Below, piece by piece: positions 27,784 through 38,300 of a DNA stretch of 64,000 nucleotides. The position numbers and the translations under genes are program-made. Origin of the DNA: Niveispirillum irakense DSM 11586. GTDB lineage: Bacteria; Pseudomonadota; Alphaproteobacteria; Azospirillales; Azospirillaceae. The stretch's first letter is position 1. Each line of letters opens with the position of its first letter. Below the pieces are notes generated by a model. The model was not told the DNA's origin, made no database searches, and saw nothing but the letters and a program-made list of their open reading frames with translations. Location: positions 1 to 64,000 of the forward strand of contig NZ_AUCG01000022.1 in assembly GCF_000429645.1 (NCBI RefSeq), given 5' to 3'.

Positions 27784-29988
27784 TCATATCTCGATACTGT
27801 CAAGGATCGCCTCCTTCAGGGCCGCCATCCGGCCATAGGCGGTTGCCTCCACCGTTTCGCGCAGCTTAGGCGTGCTGTCCAGCAGGGCCAGGAAATGTTT
27901 GCGGTCAAGGGTCAGACACACCGTATCGGTGATGGTGCGCACGCACCAGGTGCGGGGTACGGGCTCAATCAGGGCCAGTTCGCCGAACCAGTCGCCATCC
28001 TCCATCACGCCCAGCACATGTTCCCGCCCTTCACCCCACTGGACATAATTTTCCAGGCGGCCCCGGGCGATGATGTAGAATTTATTGCCGGGATCGCCTT
28101 CCTGAAAGACGATGCGGCCGGCGGGAAAGGTTTCCGTCACCAGTTGGCCGGAAAGGGTCCGCAGCACCCCCTCGTCGCAGGCCGCCAGGAACGGGATGTT
28201 GCGCAGGCGGTCGGGGGTGATGCTGGCGGTGCCGTCCTGGATGGTGAAGCCGCTCTGCTTGGCCCAGAGGGCGGCGTAAAGGCCATCCTTTTCCAACAAC
28301 TCATCATGGGTGCCAAGCTCGGCCAGCCGGCCCTTATCCATTACCAGGATCAGATCATAATCGGTGATGTGTTGCAGGCGGTGGGTGACTGACACAACGG
28401 TCCAGCCTCCCATCACCTGTTTCAAAGTAGCGTTGATTTCCGTCTCCGTCACCGCATCCAGGGCCGATGTCGCCTCATCCAGGAACAGGACATTGGACCG
28501 GCGCAGCAGGGCGCGGGCGATGGCCACGCGCTGGCGCTGCCCGCCCGACAACAGCCCCCCTTGCGAGCCGACGCGCGTCTCGTACCCGGCCGGCAGGTCC
28601 AGGATGATATCATGCAGGTTCGCCGCCCTGGCCGCCGCCTCTACTTCCTCATCAGTGGCATCCAGCCGGCCCATGCGGATATTCTCACGGATGCTGGTGT
28701 CAAACAGGGCGGTGTTCTGCAAGACGATGCTGGTCTGCTGGCGGAAGGATTCCTCCAGCGTTGTGCGCAGGTCGGTGCCGTCATAGGCGACGATGCCCTT
28801 GACCGGGTCATACAGGCGCACCAGCAGCGACAGGACCGTGGATTTGCCGGAACCGGAACTGCCGACAATGGCCACCGTCTTGCCGGCGGGGATGGACAGG
28901 GTCACCCCGCGCAGGATCAGATTGTCCGGCGTATAGCCGAATTCCACATCCCGCAGGGTCATTTCCCGGTTAAGCGGGGCCAGCGGCTGCGCATCGGGCG
29001 GGTCCACCAGATCCGGCTTGTGGGACAGCACGCCCCGGATACGGTTAAGGCCGCCGGCCCCGTTCATCAGCAGCGGGATGGCCTGGGTCAGTTGGTCCGT
29101 CGCCCCGCCGATATTCAACAGCAGGCCGATAAAGGCGATCAGCAGCCCGGTGGTCATATAGCCGCTGGTGGCCAGCCATGCGCCCACCCCCAGCACGATG
29201 ATCTGCAGCAGGCCTGCCGCCAGCACCGCTGCCCGGCCGACCAGCGATGTCATGTAATGCGCCCGGAATCCCACCCGCCGCAATGTGTCCAGCCGGTCCA
29301 TAAGCTGGCGCATCCGCTCCCCCCGCAGGTTGAAAGTCCGGATGGCGAGATGGGTCAGGATATTTTCCTGCACGAAGGCGGCCACCTGGGCCTGCTGGTC
29401 ATCCCGTTGGCGCCCCATTGCCCGCGCGGCGGGTGAAAAGGGGCGCGGCGCCAGGAACAGCAGTGGCATCAGGCCAAGGGCGACCAGAGCCAGCCGCCAT
29501 TCAATGGCGAACAGCACGATGGTGCTGAGCGTGATGGTCATGAAGCGCATGACAAAGCTGGGAAAAGCCCGGACCAGGGCGGTTTCCACCGCCGCCACAT
29601 CGGGGCCGAAGCCGGCCACCACATCCCCCTCCGGCACCCTGGCATAAAAGCCCGGCCCCTGGGCCTGGATATGCCGGAACAGCCGTTCCCGCAGGGTGGC
29701 GGCATGGTTGGCGCCGATCCGGGCGGTGGTATAATCCTGCACCAGCCCGGCCGCACCATTCAGCGCGTAAAGCCCGCCCAGCAGCAGCAGCAATTCCACC
29801 AGAAACGCCATGTCATTCCGGGCAATGGCCCCGTCGAAGATGAATTTGTAAGTCACCGGCAGGGCCAGGTTGAACCCGACCTGGATCACCAGCCCCAGCC
29901 CCAGCAGCAGGCCCAGATGCGGCTTGGCAAAGGCGATACGGACCGCCTCCCCCAGGAACGGCACCATGGTGACCTCAGTCTTGCTCAT
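27784..29988 (-). CDS. ABC exporter (fused membrane and ATPase domains) with C-terminal cyclic-nucleotide-binding domain
   Basis: The 734-residue half-transporter has a six-helix membrane domain (about 1-310) and an ATPase (Walker A VGSSGSGKST, signature LLSGGQRQRVAIARALL, Walker B VLFLDEATSALD, His in SVTHRLQHI). A cNMP-binding-like tail (about 595-734) contains FPAGRIVFQEGDPGNKFYII and GDWFGELALIE. No peptidase C39 domain is present. It starts 33 bp after the ACP gene with a GGAGGAA ribosome site. It most probably exports the lipopeptide; similar exporters occur with NHLP-type peptide systems, which fits the small protein at 54729-54956. Confidence 0.93.
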   Translation of the reverse strand: MSKTEVTMVPFLGEAVRIAFAKPHLGLLLGLGLVIQVGFNLALPVTYKFIFDGAIARNDMAFLVELLLLLGGLYALNGAAGLVQDYTTARIGANHAATLRERLFRHIQAQGPGFYARVPEGDVVAGFGPDVAAVETALVRAFPSFVMRFMTITLSTIVLFAIEWRLALVALGLMPLLFLAPRPFSPAARAMGRQRDDQQAQVAAFVQENILTHLAIRTFNLRGERMRQLMDRLDTLRRVGFRAHYMTSLVGRAAVLAAGLLQIIVLGVGAWLATSGYMTTGLLIAFIGLLLNIGGATDQLTQAIPLLMNGAGGLNRIRGVLSHKPDLVDPPDAQPLAPLNREMTLRDVEFGYTPDNLILRGVTLSIPAGKTVAIVGSSGSGKSTVLSLLVRLYDPVKGIVAYDGTDLRTTLEESFRQQTSIVLQNTALFDTSIRENIRMGRLDATDEEVEAAARAANLHDIILDLPAGYETRVGSQGGLLSGGQRQRVAIARALLRRSNVLFLDEATSALDAVTETEINATLKQVMGGWTVVSVTHRLQHITDYDLILVMDKGRLAELGTHDELLEKDGLYAALWAKQSGFTIQDGTASITPDRLRNIPFLAACDEGVLRTLSGQLVTETFPAGRIVFQEGDPGNKFYIIARGRLENYVQWGEGREHVLGVMEDGDWFGELALIEPVPRTWCVRTITDTVCLTLDRKHFLALLDSTPKLRETVEATAYGRMAALKEAILDSIEI

Positions 29989-30021
29989 CGGTTTGGTTCC
30001 TCCGGGAGGGGCAGGGTTACG

Positions 30022-30291
30022 TTACCGCTGGGGCAGCGCCATCGCCAGATATGCTGCCAGCCCGGCAATGGTGGGATGGTCCCAGACGATGGTCGCCTCC
30101 ACCGGGATATGCAACCAATCCTCCAGCTCCGCACTCAACCCCACCGCCATGACGGAGGTGAGGCCGTAGCCGTCCATGGGCTGGTCGGGGTCGATCATAT
30201 ACGCCGGACAGCCGGTCAGGGCGGCGATCCGGTCGATCAGCCGCTGTTCGATCACCAGGGCATCGGGCGGGGCTGTGGGTGCCATATTCAT
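30022..30291 (-). CDS. Stand-alone acyl carrier protein
   Basis: An 89-residue carrier protein. The phosphopantetheine Ser lies in YGLTSVMAVGLSAELE, at the start of helix II as expected. Its ATG overlaps the stop of the fatty acyl-AMP ligase gene by 4 bp, so it should receive the acyl chain activated by that ligase and pass it to the ketosynthase of the hybrid megasynthase. No phosphopantetheinyl transferase gene is in the window. Confidence 0.9.
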   Translation of the reverse strand: MNMAPTAPPDALVIEQRLIDRIAALTGCPAYMIDPDQPMDGYGLTSVMAVGLSAELEDWLHIPVEATIVWDHPTIAGLAAYLAMALPQR

Positions 30292-32120
30292 GCTTCCTCC
30301 TGGCGGGGGCGTCGTTCCCCCACCGATAGCGGGCTTTTACCGATCATGTCGCCCAGCAGCCGCATCTGTGCCCGTAATTCGCCATAGCGGGTCTTGCCGC
30401 TGGTGGTTTTCAGGATCGCACCCGGCAGGGCGATGCGGACATGGTCCAGCGGCAATTCACAGGATTGGGCGGCAACCGTGCGGGCCGCACGCGCCAGGGC
30501 CTGAAGGCTGGATTCTGTTTCCCCATCGGGCTGCAGGATCAGCTTGCGGTGGCTGCTGGCAAGTTCCAGCACCGCCACACAACGCTCCCGCCCCTCTCCC
30601 GCCCCCTCTGGCATGACCATGGCAAAGACGGCGGCATCGCGGATTTCCGCCAGGGCGGCGCGCAATGCGTCTTCCACATCATGAGGATAGAGGTTGCGGC
30701 CATTAACAATCATCATTTCCTTCAGCCGGCCGGTGACCTGGATGCCGCCATCCAGCAGATAGCCCAGATCGCCGGTACGCAGCCACGGACCGGGATCGGC
30801 CTGTGGGCCGGCAATGCGGGCGCCGAAGGCGGCGGCCGTGGCGCCGGGATCATTATGGTAGCCATCGGCAACATGCGGCCCCACCACCCAGATTTCCCCC
30901 ACCGTGCCGTCGGGGCAACGGTGTTGCGTTGCAGGGTCCACCACGGCCAGCCGTGCCCCTGTGGGGGCCCAGCCGCTGCACACGGCGGTCAATGATGGCT
31001 GGCCCGGTGCCGGTGGTATGGCCCGGCCCTGGGCCAGGGCGTCGGCGGCAATGGTGCGCAGTGTCGCCCCCTGCCCGGCCCGGCTACCACCGGCCAGCAA
31101 GGTCACCTCCGCCATGCCATAGCAGGGATACATGGCGTGCGGCTGGAACCCGGCCACCGCGAAATGGTCGCAGAAGCCCTGAATGGTGGTGGCGCGCACC
31201 GGCTCCGCCCCGTTGAAGGCGATCTTCCAGCAGGAAAGGTCCAGGCCCGCCGCATCCTCGGCGCTGGTCCGCTCCACACAAAGCCGATAGGCGAAATCCG
31301 GCCCGCCGGCCAGCACGGCGCGGGCATCGCTGATGGCCCGCAGCCAGCGGATGGGCCGCTTCAAAAAGGTGGTGGGCGCCATGGTGAGGGCAGTCCCGCC
31401 GACATGCAGCGGCTGAAGCAGGTTACCGATCAGGCCCATATCATGATAATGCGGCATCCAGTTGACGCCGATCAGGTGCCGGTCCATCGCCATTGCCTCG
31501 GCGATCATCAACCCGTTGGCGCGCAGGTTGCGGTGCCGCACGACCACGCCCTTGGGCCGGCTGGTGGAACCGGACGTATATTGCAGAAAGGCAATATCCT
31601 CCCCCACCGGCGCTGCCGGCACCGGGCGGCCCGTCCCCTGGGCCACCAGTTCATCCACGCTTAACAGATCCAGCCCGGCCAGGGCGGGGGTGGCTGCCAT
31701 CAACCGGCCGATGGCCTCCCCCTGCCCGGCGGCGGTCAGGATCAACCCTACGCCGGCATTGTCGGCCAGGGCGCCCAGGGTGGTTGCCGGGCGGCCCGGC
31801 CGGGGCATGGCGGCGGGAATGGCGATGACCCGCCCGGCCAGACACCCCCAGAAGGCGACCAGGAAATCCAGCCCCGCCGGGAACAGCAGCAGCGCCATGC
31901 GCGGCTGGTCCGGGCGGGTGGCGAAATGGCGGTCCAGGGCGGCGGCTACGGCATCGGCACGGCCCATCAGCCCGGCATAATCCAGCCGCTCCACCACACC
32001 CGTTTCCAGTTCCGGCAGATAGGCATAGGCGGGGTGGTCAGGCTGCAGCCCGGCATGGGCGCGCACAATATCCAGCATGGTGCCGTCATGATGGGGGTGT
32101 GGCGACAAGGCGGGGATCAT
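30288..32120 (-). CDS. Fatty acyl-AMP ligase (FAAL)
   Basis: A 610-residue adenylate-forming enzyme. The core motif is LQYTSGSTSRPKGVVV, followed by the FAAL-typical NWMPHYHDMGLIG, the YGMAEVTLL motif and the late motif RTGDLGYLLDGG with NLYPHDVEDALR. FAALs load a fatty acid directly onto a carrier protein without CoA release; the ACP encoded next is the obvious acceptor. It overlaps both neighbours by 4 bp. In the scheme proposed here it starts the assembly line, although it lies near the 3' end of the operon. Confidence 0.93.
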   Translation of the reverse strand: MIPALSPHPHHDGTMLDIVRAHAGLQPDHPAYAYLPELETGVVERLDYAGLMGRADAVAAALDRHFATRPDQPRMALLLFPAGLDFLVAFWGCLAGRVIAIPAAMPRPGRPATTLGALADNAGVGLILTAAGQGEAIGRLMAATPALAGLDLLSVDELVAQGTGRPVPAAPVGEDIAFLQYTSGSTSRPKGVVVRHRNLRANGLMIAEAMAMDRHLIGVNWMPHYHDMGLIGNLLQPLHVGGTALTMAPTTFLKRPIRWLRAISDARAVLAGGPDFAYRLCVERTSAEDAAGLDLSCWKIAFNGAEPVRATTIQGFCDHFAVAGFQPHAMYPCYGMAEVTLLAGGSRAGQGATLRTIAADALAQGRAIPPAPGQPSLTAVCSGWAPTGARLAVVDPATQHRCPDGTVGEIWVVGPHVADGYHNDPGATAAAFGARIAGPQADPGPWLRTGDLGYLLDGGIQVTGRLKEMMIVNGRNLYPHDVEDALRAALAEIRDAAVFAMVMPEGAGEGRERCVAVLELASSHRKLILQPDGETESSLQALARAARTVAAQSCELPLDHVRIALPGAILKTTSGKTRYGELRAQMRLLGDMIGKSPLSVGERRPRQEEA

Positions 32121-33115
32121 GCGGGCACCGGCAGGGCTATGGGATGGATCAGGGATGCCATGGCCTCCACCGCAGCAATCCGGCGGGCATGGTCGTGCCA
32201 GAGATGGAGCAGGATCACCTCATCAGCCTGGAAGCGGGCCGCCAGGTCCAGCACCTGGGCGCGGCATTCATCCGGGGTGCCGGAAATCACGACGCGCATA
32301 TCCTCCTTCAACCAGCCTTCGACCAGATGGCGCTGTGCCGCCGCACCCTCTTCTGTGGGCGCGCAGATGCAACTGGCGGCGATGGCCACGCGGCCGCCAG
32401 TCTGCCGGGCGCGGAAGGCGGCAGGCACCGAAGGGTCCAGCCGGCTGCCACGGTGGAACAGGGAATAGGCGTAATGGGCGCCCTGATCGGCAGCGGCTGC
32501 CGCACTGCCGGGGCCGGACCCCATCACCCAGACCGGCGGGGGTGCTGCGAAAAGCGGGGTGGCAGCATTCGCAAACCGGTGGCCCGGCGGGAAGCGCCCG
32601 TGCAGATAATCCACCAGCCGCGCCAGCCGGGGGGCAAACCCGGCCATCAGGCCGGCAATGTCGGGCGCCTCGCCCTCCCCTTGCTGCCCTTCCGTCCCTG
32701 CCAGGGCGGCCAGCGCCATATTATCGGCCGGCACGCCGGCGCAGACACCCAGGTCGATCCGGCCCGGTGTCAGTGCCGACAGGGTGCGGAAGGTTTCCGC
32801 CACCAGCAACGGGTTGCGGATGGGCAGCAGCAGGGCGGCAGTGCCGATACGCAAACGCCGCGTGCGCTGCGCCAGGGCGGCCACCATTACCTCAGGTGCT
32901 GTCCAGCAGAAATGCGCTTCATGATGTTCAGACAACCAGAGCCGGTGATAGCCCAGCCTGTCCAGCCGGTCGGCCAGATCCAGACTGTCGGCAAGCACCT
33001 GCGGCCCCGACTGGCCAGGGGCGACAATGCCGAAATCCAGCACGGATTGCAGCAGCGGCGCCGGGGGTGATGGGGGGGATGATGCGTGTGGCACTGGGGG
33101 AGATGATGCGGTCAC
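32117..33115 (-). CDS. Luciferase-like flavin-dependent monooxygenase (MsnO8-type LLM class)
   Basis: The 332-residue TIM-barrel protein shows the LLM signature: LDFGIVAPG at the first strand, YHRLWLSEHHEAHF, LRIGTAALLLPIRNPLLVAETF and RIDLGVCAGVP. It needs reduced FMN and O2 and usually hydroxylates a carbon substrate. Related MO domains are fused to beta-amino fatty acid synthases of microginin type, where they hydroxylate the alpha carbon. Here it is a separate protein in the same operon. That role is inference; a different oxidation of the acyl chain is equally possible. Confidence 0.88.
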   Translation of the reverse strand: MTASSPPVPHASSPPSPPAPLLQSVLDFGIVAPGQSGPQVLADSLDLADRLDRLGYHRLWLSEHHEAHFCWTAPEVMVAALAQRTRRLRIGTAALLLPIRNPLLVAETFRTLSALTPGRIDLGVCAGVPADNMALAALAGTEGQQGEGEAPDIAGLMAGFAPRLARLVDYLHGRFPPGHRFANAATPLFAAPPPVWVMGSGPGSAAAAADQGAHYAYSLFHRGSRLDPSVPAAFRARQTGGRVAIAASCICAPTEEGAAAQRHLVEGWLKEDMRVVISGTPDECRAQVLDLAARFQADEVILLHLWHDHARRIAAVEAMASLIHPIALPVPA

Positions 33116-34164
33116 GCCGTTACCTCTTCCAGGCTGCGGGCTTGCATGGCGGTGGATTGCAGGATGCGGTCAAGGTCAGGCTCCACGGCGCTGAACGTGT
33201 TCCAGAACAGGACGCGCCGGTTGGTCAGCCCGCCATCGGCCAGCATCGCCAGGGTCTTGGCGGTATAAGTGGTTTCAGTGCGAAAGGCGCCCAGACCGGC
33301 CACGTCTTCGGCGGCCCTGTCCGCCACCGGGCCGGCCAGCCCGTAACCGGGGCCGGCGAAATCATCCACCCAGAGCAACTCCCCCCAGCGGGGCGGGGCG
33401 GTCAGCCCATGGCGGCGCAGCAGCCGGTCGGTCTCGTGGGCCATGCGCACCATCTTGCGCGGGCCGGTGACGATCATCGGCACCATGCGCACCGCCACCA
33501 TCCGCACCGGCACCCCGGCCAGGGCAAAGCCCAGATAGACGCCAGCCGCCGTGGCGCAGGTGCCGGTCGGGACCACCACATCATGGGGTAAGGGCAGCCT
33601 TCCGGCCTGGATGTCGGCCGCCACCTCCAGCGCGCCCTCCACCACCCCCATCACGCCCAGCGGGTGGTTGGACCCTGGCGGTATCCAATAGGGGCGGTTG
33701 TGGCCCAGCCGACCCAGCCGCGCCCGCAGCATCGCCAGCGGCACGGCGGGAAAGCTGGCACAGCGCAGCACCTCCATCCCCAGGGCCGGCAACAGCCGCC
33801 GGTTCAGCGCGATTTCCGCCACGTCCGGCTGGGGCGTCAGCACAGCGCGGGTGCGGAACCCGGCCTGCCGGCCAAAAACCGCCGTGGCCAGCACCTGATG
33901 GCTGCCATAGGGCCCCATGGTGGCGACCCCGTCGGCACCTTCGCCCTGCGCCTGCCCCAGGAAAAATTCCAGGTTGCGCACCTTGCTGCCGCCATAGACG
34001 GGATTGGTCAGGTCGTCTCGCTTGACCCAGAGCGCGCTCTGCCCCCAGCGGCGGGCCAGGGCCGGCTCCTCCGTCACCGGGGTGGCGCTGGCCAGCAGGT
34101 CCAGGGGGCGGACGAAACCGTCCAGATCCGGCACAAGGCGGGGCAGATGGCGGGTGCGGCTCAC
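33112..34164 (-). CDS. PLP-dependent enzyme, D-cysteine desulfhydrase / ACC deaminase-like (fold type II)
   Basis: A 350-residue protein with the PLP-binding Lys in GGSKVRNLEFFLGQA and a phosphate-binding loop PTGTCATAAGVYLG, as in D-cysteine desulfhydrase and 1-aminocyclopropane-1-carboxylate deaminase relatives. The start is GTG 34164, which overlaps the preceding stop by 4 bp. In the pathway it could make or remove an unusual amino acid for the Cys-like NRPS module, or act in resistance; the sequence does not decide. The family assignment is firm, the substrate is not. Confidence 0.85.
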   Translation of the reverse strand: MSRTRHLPRLVPDLDGFVRPLDLLASATPVTEEPALARRWGQSALWVKRDDLTNPVYGGSKVRNLEFFLGQAQGEGADGVATMGPYGSHQVLATAVFGRQAGFRTRAVLTPQPDVAEIALNRRLLPALGMEVLRCASFPAVPLAMLRARLGRLGHNRPYWIPPGSNHPLGVMGVVEGALEVAADIQAGRLPLPHDVVVPTGTCATAAGVYLGFALAGVPVRMVAVRMVPMIVTGPRKMVRMAHETDRLLRRHGLTAPPRWGELLWVDDFAGPGYGLAGPVADRAAEDVAGLGAFRTETTYTAKTLAMLADGGLTNRRVLFWNTFSAVEPDLDRILQSTAMQARSLEEVTA

Positions 34165-35345
34165 CGGTGGCCCCCCGTCGCCAGGGTGCCCAGCCCCGCC
34201 AGGCGCGCCAGTTCCCCCGGCAAGGCAGGGGCGGCGGGGCGGGCGCGCAGCACGGCCAGGATACGCGGATCGGCCCCGCCCAGCCCTTCCACCCGGGCGG
34301 CCAGATCGGGCAGCAGCCGGTGCAGCAGCAGGACCATGACCAGCGACGGGTTGCGATATTCCGCCTCCACATCCGGGCTGTCACCCAGCAGAAACTGGCG
34401 GCAGGTTTTGGCAAGATCGGCCAGGGCTACCATCAATGTCTCCAGGAAGATGCGGTCTTCGGCCACCGTCTCCACCCGGCAGATGGACCCCATATCCACC
34501 AGCCCGCCATCAATCACGGCATTTTTCATCTCCAGGCAATGGCCCACACCGATGCTTTCCACACTGCCCGGCAGGAAGCCCAGCACCAGCAGCCGGGCCA
34601 GCAGATCCAGCCAGCCTTCCAATGCGGCTTCCACCCCGGTCAGGCCGGACAGCCGGGCCTGCCAGCCGTTACCGGGTCGCCCTGCCAGCAATTCAGGCAG
34701 ATGGGCCACCCGCAGCGGTACGGCCGGGTAATGATAGATCACGCAGCCCAGCCCATCGGCGGCCACCCGCTCCACCGTGCGGCGGGCACGGCCCGACAGA
34801 AGCGGGCTCAGACGGCGCAGATAGGCATCCATCACCGCATCGGGCCAGCGCAGCGCCAGCAGGGGCAGGGGCACGCGGGCCAGGGTGCCGAAACGGGCCA
34901 GATGGGCCTGCTGCACGGCGGCGGCGGCGTGGACATCCTCCAAAGCCTCCTCCACCGGCAAAGCCAGCGGCACCTTCTGTTCATTCAGCGGGAAATGTTC
35001 CAGGGCGGAGAAGAGGGACCGGCCGCGGCCCGGAAACTCAATCCGGTAGCTGCCCAGCATCCGCAGATGCGTATCTACATCGCCGGCCATGATCTCGCTG
35101 CCCTTGACCGCAATCACCCCATCCGGGCGGCGCAGATAAAAGGCGCGCAGATGGCGATAGGGCCGCACCGCCCCGACCCCGTCGAAGGGGGAAATGCTGT
35201 GCGCCACCGGCACCGCCGCCCGCAAGGGGGCAATGGCATTGGCCAGTGCCGGCATGGCGGCCAGCAGGTCGGGAGCGGCGGCCGCCACATCCCACAATAC
35301 CGCCCCGACCGGGTGGGGCGTGGTATCCGGATCGGCCATCATCAT
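34161..35345 (-). CDS. Unknown 394-residue protein with kinase-like (H...N...D) motif
   Basis: I do not recognise this family with certainty. The middle has a possible nucleotide-binding Lys segment (GVIAVKGSEIMAGD, about residues 75-88), and the later segment GHCLEMKNAVIDGGLVDMGS resembles the catalytic and metal-binding loop of aminoglycoside-phosphotransferase or SelO-like kinase folds (H-x-N ... DxG). The rest is helical and Leu/Ala-rich with no signal peptide. ATG 35345 overlaps the stop of the second NRPS by 4 bp, and its own stop overlaps the PLP gene by 4 bp. A phosphorylating or AMPylating tailoring or self-protection enzyme is a hypothesis only. Confidence 0.75.
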   Translation of the reverse strand: MMMADPDTTPHPVGAVLWDVAAAAPDLLAAMPALANAIAPLRAAVPVAHSISPFDGVGAVRPYRHLRAFYLRRPDGVIAVKGSEIMAGDVDTHLRMLGSYRIEFPGRGRSLFSALEHFPLNEQKVPLALPVEEALEDVHAAAAVQQAHLARFGTLARVPLPLLALRWPDAVMDAYLRRLSPLLSGRARRTVERVAADGLGCVIYHYPAVPLRVAHLPELLAGRPGNGWQARLSGLTGVEAALEGWLDLLARLLVLGFLPGSVESIGVGHCLEMKNAVIDGGLVDMGSICRVETVAEDRIFLETLMVALADLAKTCRQFLLGDSPDVEAEYRNPSLVMVLLLHRLLPDLAARVEGLGGADPRILAVLRARPAAPALPGELARLAGLGTLATGGHR

Positions 35346-38300
35346 GCCTCACCCCCTGGCCGGCGAAGCTGGCGCAACCGGTCCAGCCCGGCGCGGCGCA
35401 GGGTCTGGCGGCCCAGTTCCGCCCGCTGCGCCTGCCCCGCTGCCAGCAGGGCAGCAAGGTCGGTGCTGGTCACGGTCGGGCTGCGCGATACCAGCGCCAG
35501 CACGGCCTGCATGTCAGCCACGATCCCGTCCGCTGTAGCAGGGGTGAACAGGTCGGTCGCATATTCCAGCGTCCCGGTCAGCCCGTCGCGCTCCGTCAGG
35601 GTCATCAGCAGGTCATATTTGGCCGTCCCCGTTTCCACCTCCACCGGGTCGATGCGCAGATGCCGGCTGTCCAGCGCCGCAAACGGCGTGTTCTGCAGCA
35701 CGAATTTGACCTGGAACAGGGGCATGCGTCCCGGATCGCGCGGCGGGTTCAGGGTGCGCACCAGCGTGTCGAACGGCACATCCTGGTGGAAAAACCCGTC
35801 CAGCACCCGTCGCCGCACCGCGCGCAGCATGTCGCGGAAACTGGCGGTGCCGGCCAGATCGACCCGCAGCACCAGTTGGTTGACAAAGAAGCCGATCATC
35901 CGTTCGGCCGCCGGATGGGTGCGCCCGGCAAGGTCGGTCCCGACCACCAGATCATCCTGCCCGCTGCGTTGCCGCAGCACGGTCAGGAAGGCGGCCAGGG
36001 TGACCATGAACAGGGTACATCCCTCCTGCCGGGCCAGCAGCGCCAGATCGCCGGCAATGGCGGCCGGCACCTGAAAGCGGGTGAGCGCGCCGGTAAAGCG
36101 CTGCTGCGCCGGGCGGGGCCGGTCGGTGGGCAGGGCCAGGGTGGGCAGGCAGGCCAGGGTTTCGCGCCAATAGGCCAGTTGGCGTTCCATCTCCCCGCCC
36201 GCCAGCCGTGTGGCCTGCCACGCGCCCAGATCGGCATATTGCACCGCCAGCGGCACCGGATCGGGCAGCATCCCTTCAACGCCAGCATCATAGGCGGCCA
36301 GCAGTTCAGCCGCAAAAATGCCGATCGACCAGCCATCGGCCGCCGCATGGTCCATCAGTACCAGCACCAGGGCGCGGTCAGGCCCCGTCAGCGCCAGCAG
36401 CACCCGGAAGGGCAGTTCCCGCGCCAGATCGAAGGGCTGGCGCGTTTGTGCCGCCGCCAGGGCCAGCGCCTCCCCATCCGGGTCGGCACTGGCGGTCAGG
36501 TCCACCACCTGCACGGGCGGCGGGGTTGCGGGGTCGGCGGGGACCAGCATGGGCCGACCCTCTTCCTCCACAATAAGGCTGCGCAGGATCTCATGCCGGG
36601 CCATGACATGGGCCACCGCCCCTTCCAGGGCCGCCACATCCACATGGCCCGCCAGCCTTGCCGCCAGCACGATGGTATAGAACGGGCTGTCCGGTTCCAG
36701 CCGGTGCAGGAACCATAACCGTTCCTGCGCCGGGGATAGCGGCAAGGGCCGGTCACGGCGCAGACAGGGGATTTCCCCGTCCAGGCAAGCCGTACCGGGT
36801 GCGCCGTTCCCGCCCCCTTGGGCACGGATGGCAGCACTGAGTGACCGGACATTGGGATGCTGGAACAGCAGCGCCAGCGGCAGGTCCAGCCCCAGGGCCA
36901 GGCGCAGCCGGGCAATAACGGCGGTGGCGCGCAGCGAATGGCCGCCCAGGGCGAAGAAATCCCCGTCCAGCGGCACCGTTTCCAGCCCCAGCACATCGGC
37001 CCAGATGCCGGAAACCAGTTCCTGCACCGGGTCGGTGACGATGTCTTTTTCCGCCTGCGCCCGCCGGGGGGCGGGCAGGGCCTTGCGGTCCACCTTACCA
37101 TTGGCACTGACCGGCAGCCCGTCCAGCAGCAGCAGATGCGCCGGCACCATCGGCGGTGGCAGCAATGCCCGCAAATGGCTGGTCAGGTCGGATACAGACG
37201 GGGCCGTACCGGGGCGCGGCACGGCATAGGCCACGATCTCCCGTTCCTCCTGCCCGCCGGCGGGGCCGCCGCTGCCGGTAATGTGCAGGGCGGCCACGGC
37301 ATCCTGCACATCGGGATGGCGGGCCAAGGCGGCCTCGATTTCCCCCAACTCAATCCGGAAGCCCCTTATCTTGACCTGATGATCGTCGCGGCCCAGGAAC
37401 TCCATCGTCCCGTCGCCATCAAACCGGGCGCGGTCACCGGTGCGGTACATCCGGGCGCCGGGACGGTCGCTATAGGGATCGGGGATGAACCGTTCTGCCG
37501 TCAGTGCCGGCTGGCCGGCATAGCCGTCGCACAGACATTCGCCGCCAATATACAGATCCCCCGGCACACCGGGGGGGACGGGGGCCAGGGCCTTGTCCAG
37601 AATGTAATAACGGGCATTCTGGATCGGTCTTCCATAAGGGATGCTGCGCCAGTCCGGATCGACCCGATCCACGATATGGTAATTGGACCAGATCGTTGCC
37701 TCCGTCGCGCCCCCCAGGGCAACGACGGTGACACCCGGAAAGCAGGCCCGCATCCGGTCCGGCAAGGGCAGCGGCACCCAGTCGCCGCTGCAGAAGATCA
37801 GGCGCAGGCGGCTATCGGCCACGCGCTCGGGCAAGAGCGGGTGCAACTGCCACAGGGCCGCCGGTGCGCTGTCCCAGAAGGTCACCGGTTCGGTCGCCAG
37901 GATGTGGGCCAGACGGTCGGGGTCTTCCACCTCTCCATCATCGGCGATGCGGATCGACCCGCCGGCCGCCAGGATGCCGAATATATCATAGACGGAGAGA
38001 TCGAAGGCGGGTGAGGTGACGAACAGCATCCGGTCGGCCGGGCCGACGGCGAAGGTGCTGTTCACCCATTCGATCAGGTTGATGGCGGGCCGGTGCCGAA
38101 CCATCACCCCCTTGGGCCGGCCGGTGGAACCGGACGTGAAGATCACATAGGCCAGATCGCCCGATGCCCCCCGGTCGGCCTCCGCCGGCACCTCCTGCCC
38201 CGATAGGGCCGCCATTTCCGCCACCAGCAGGGTGACCGGCCGTCCCGGCGGGCTGCTGGCCGCATCGGCTTGCAGCGATACGGAAGTCACGATACAGCCG

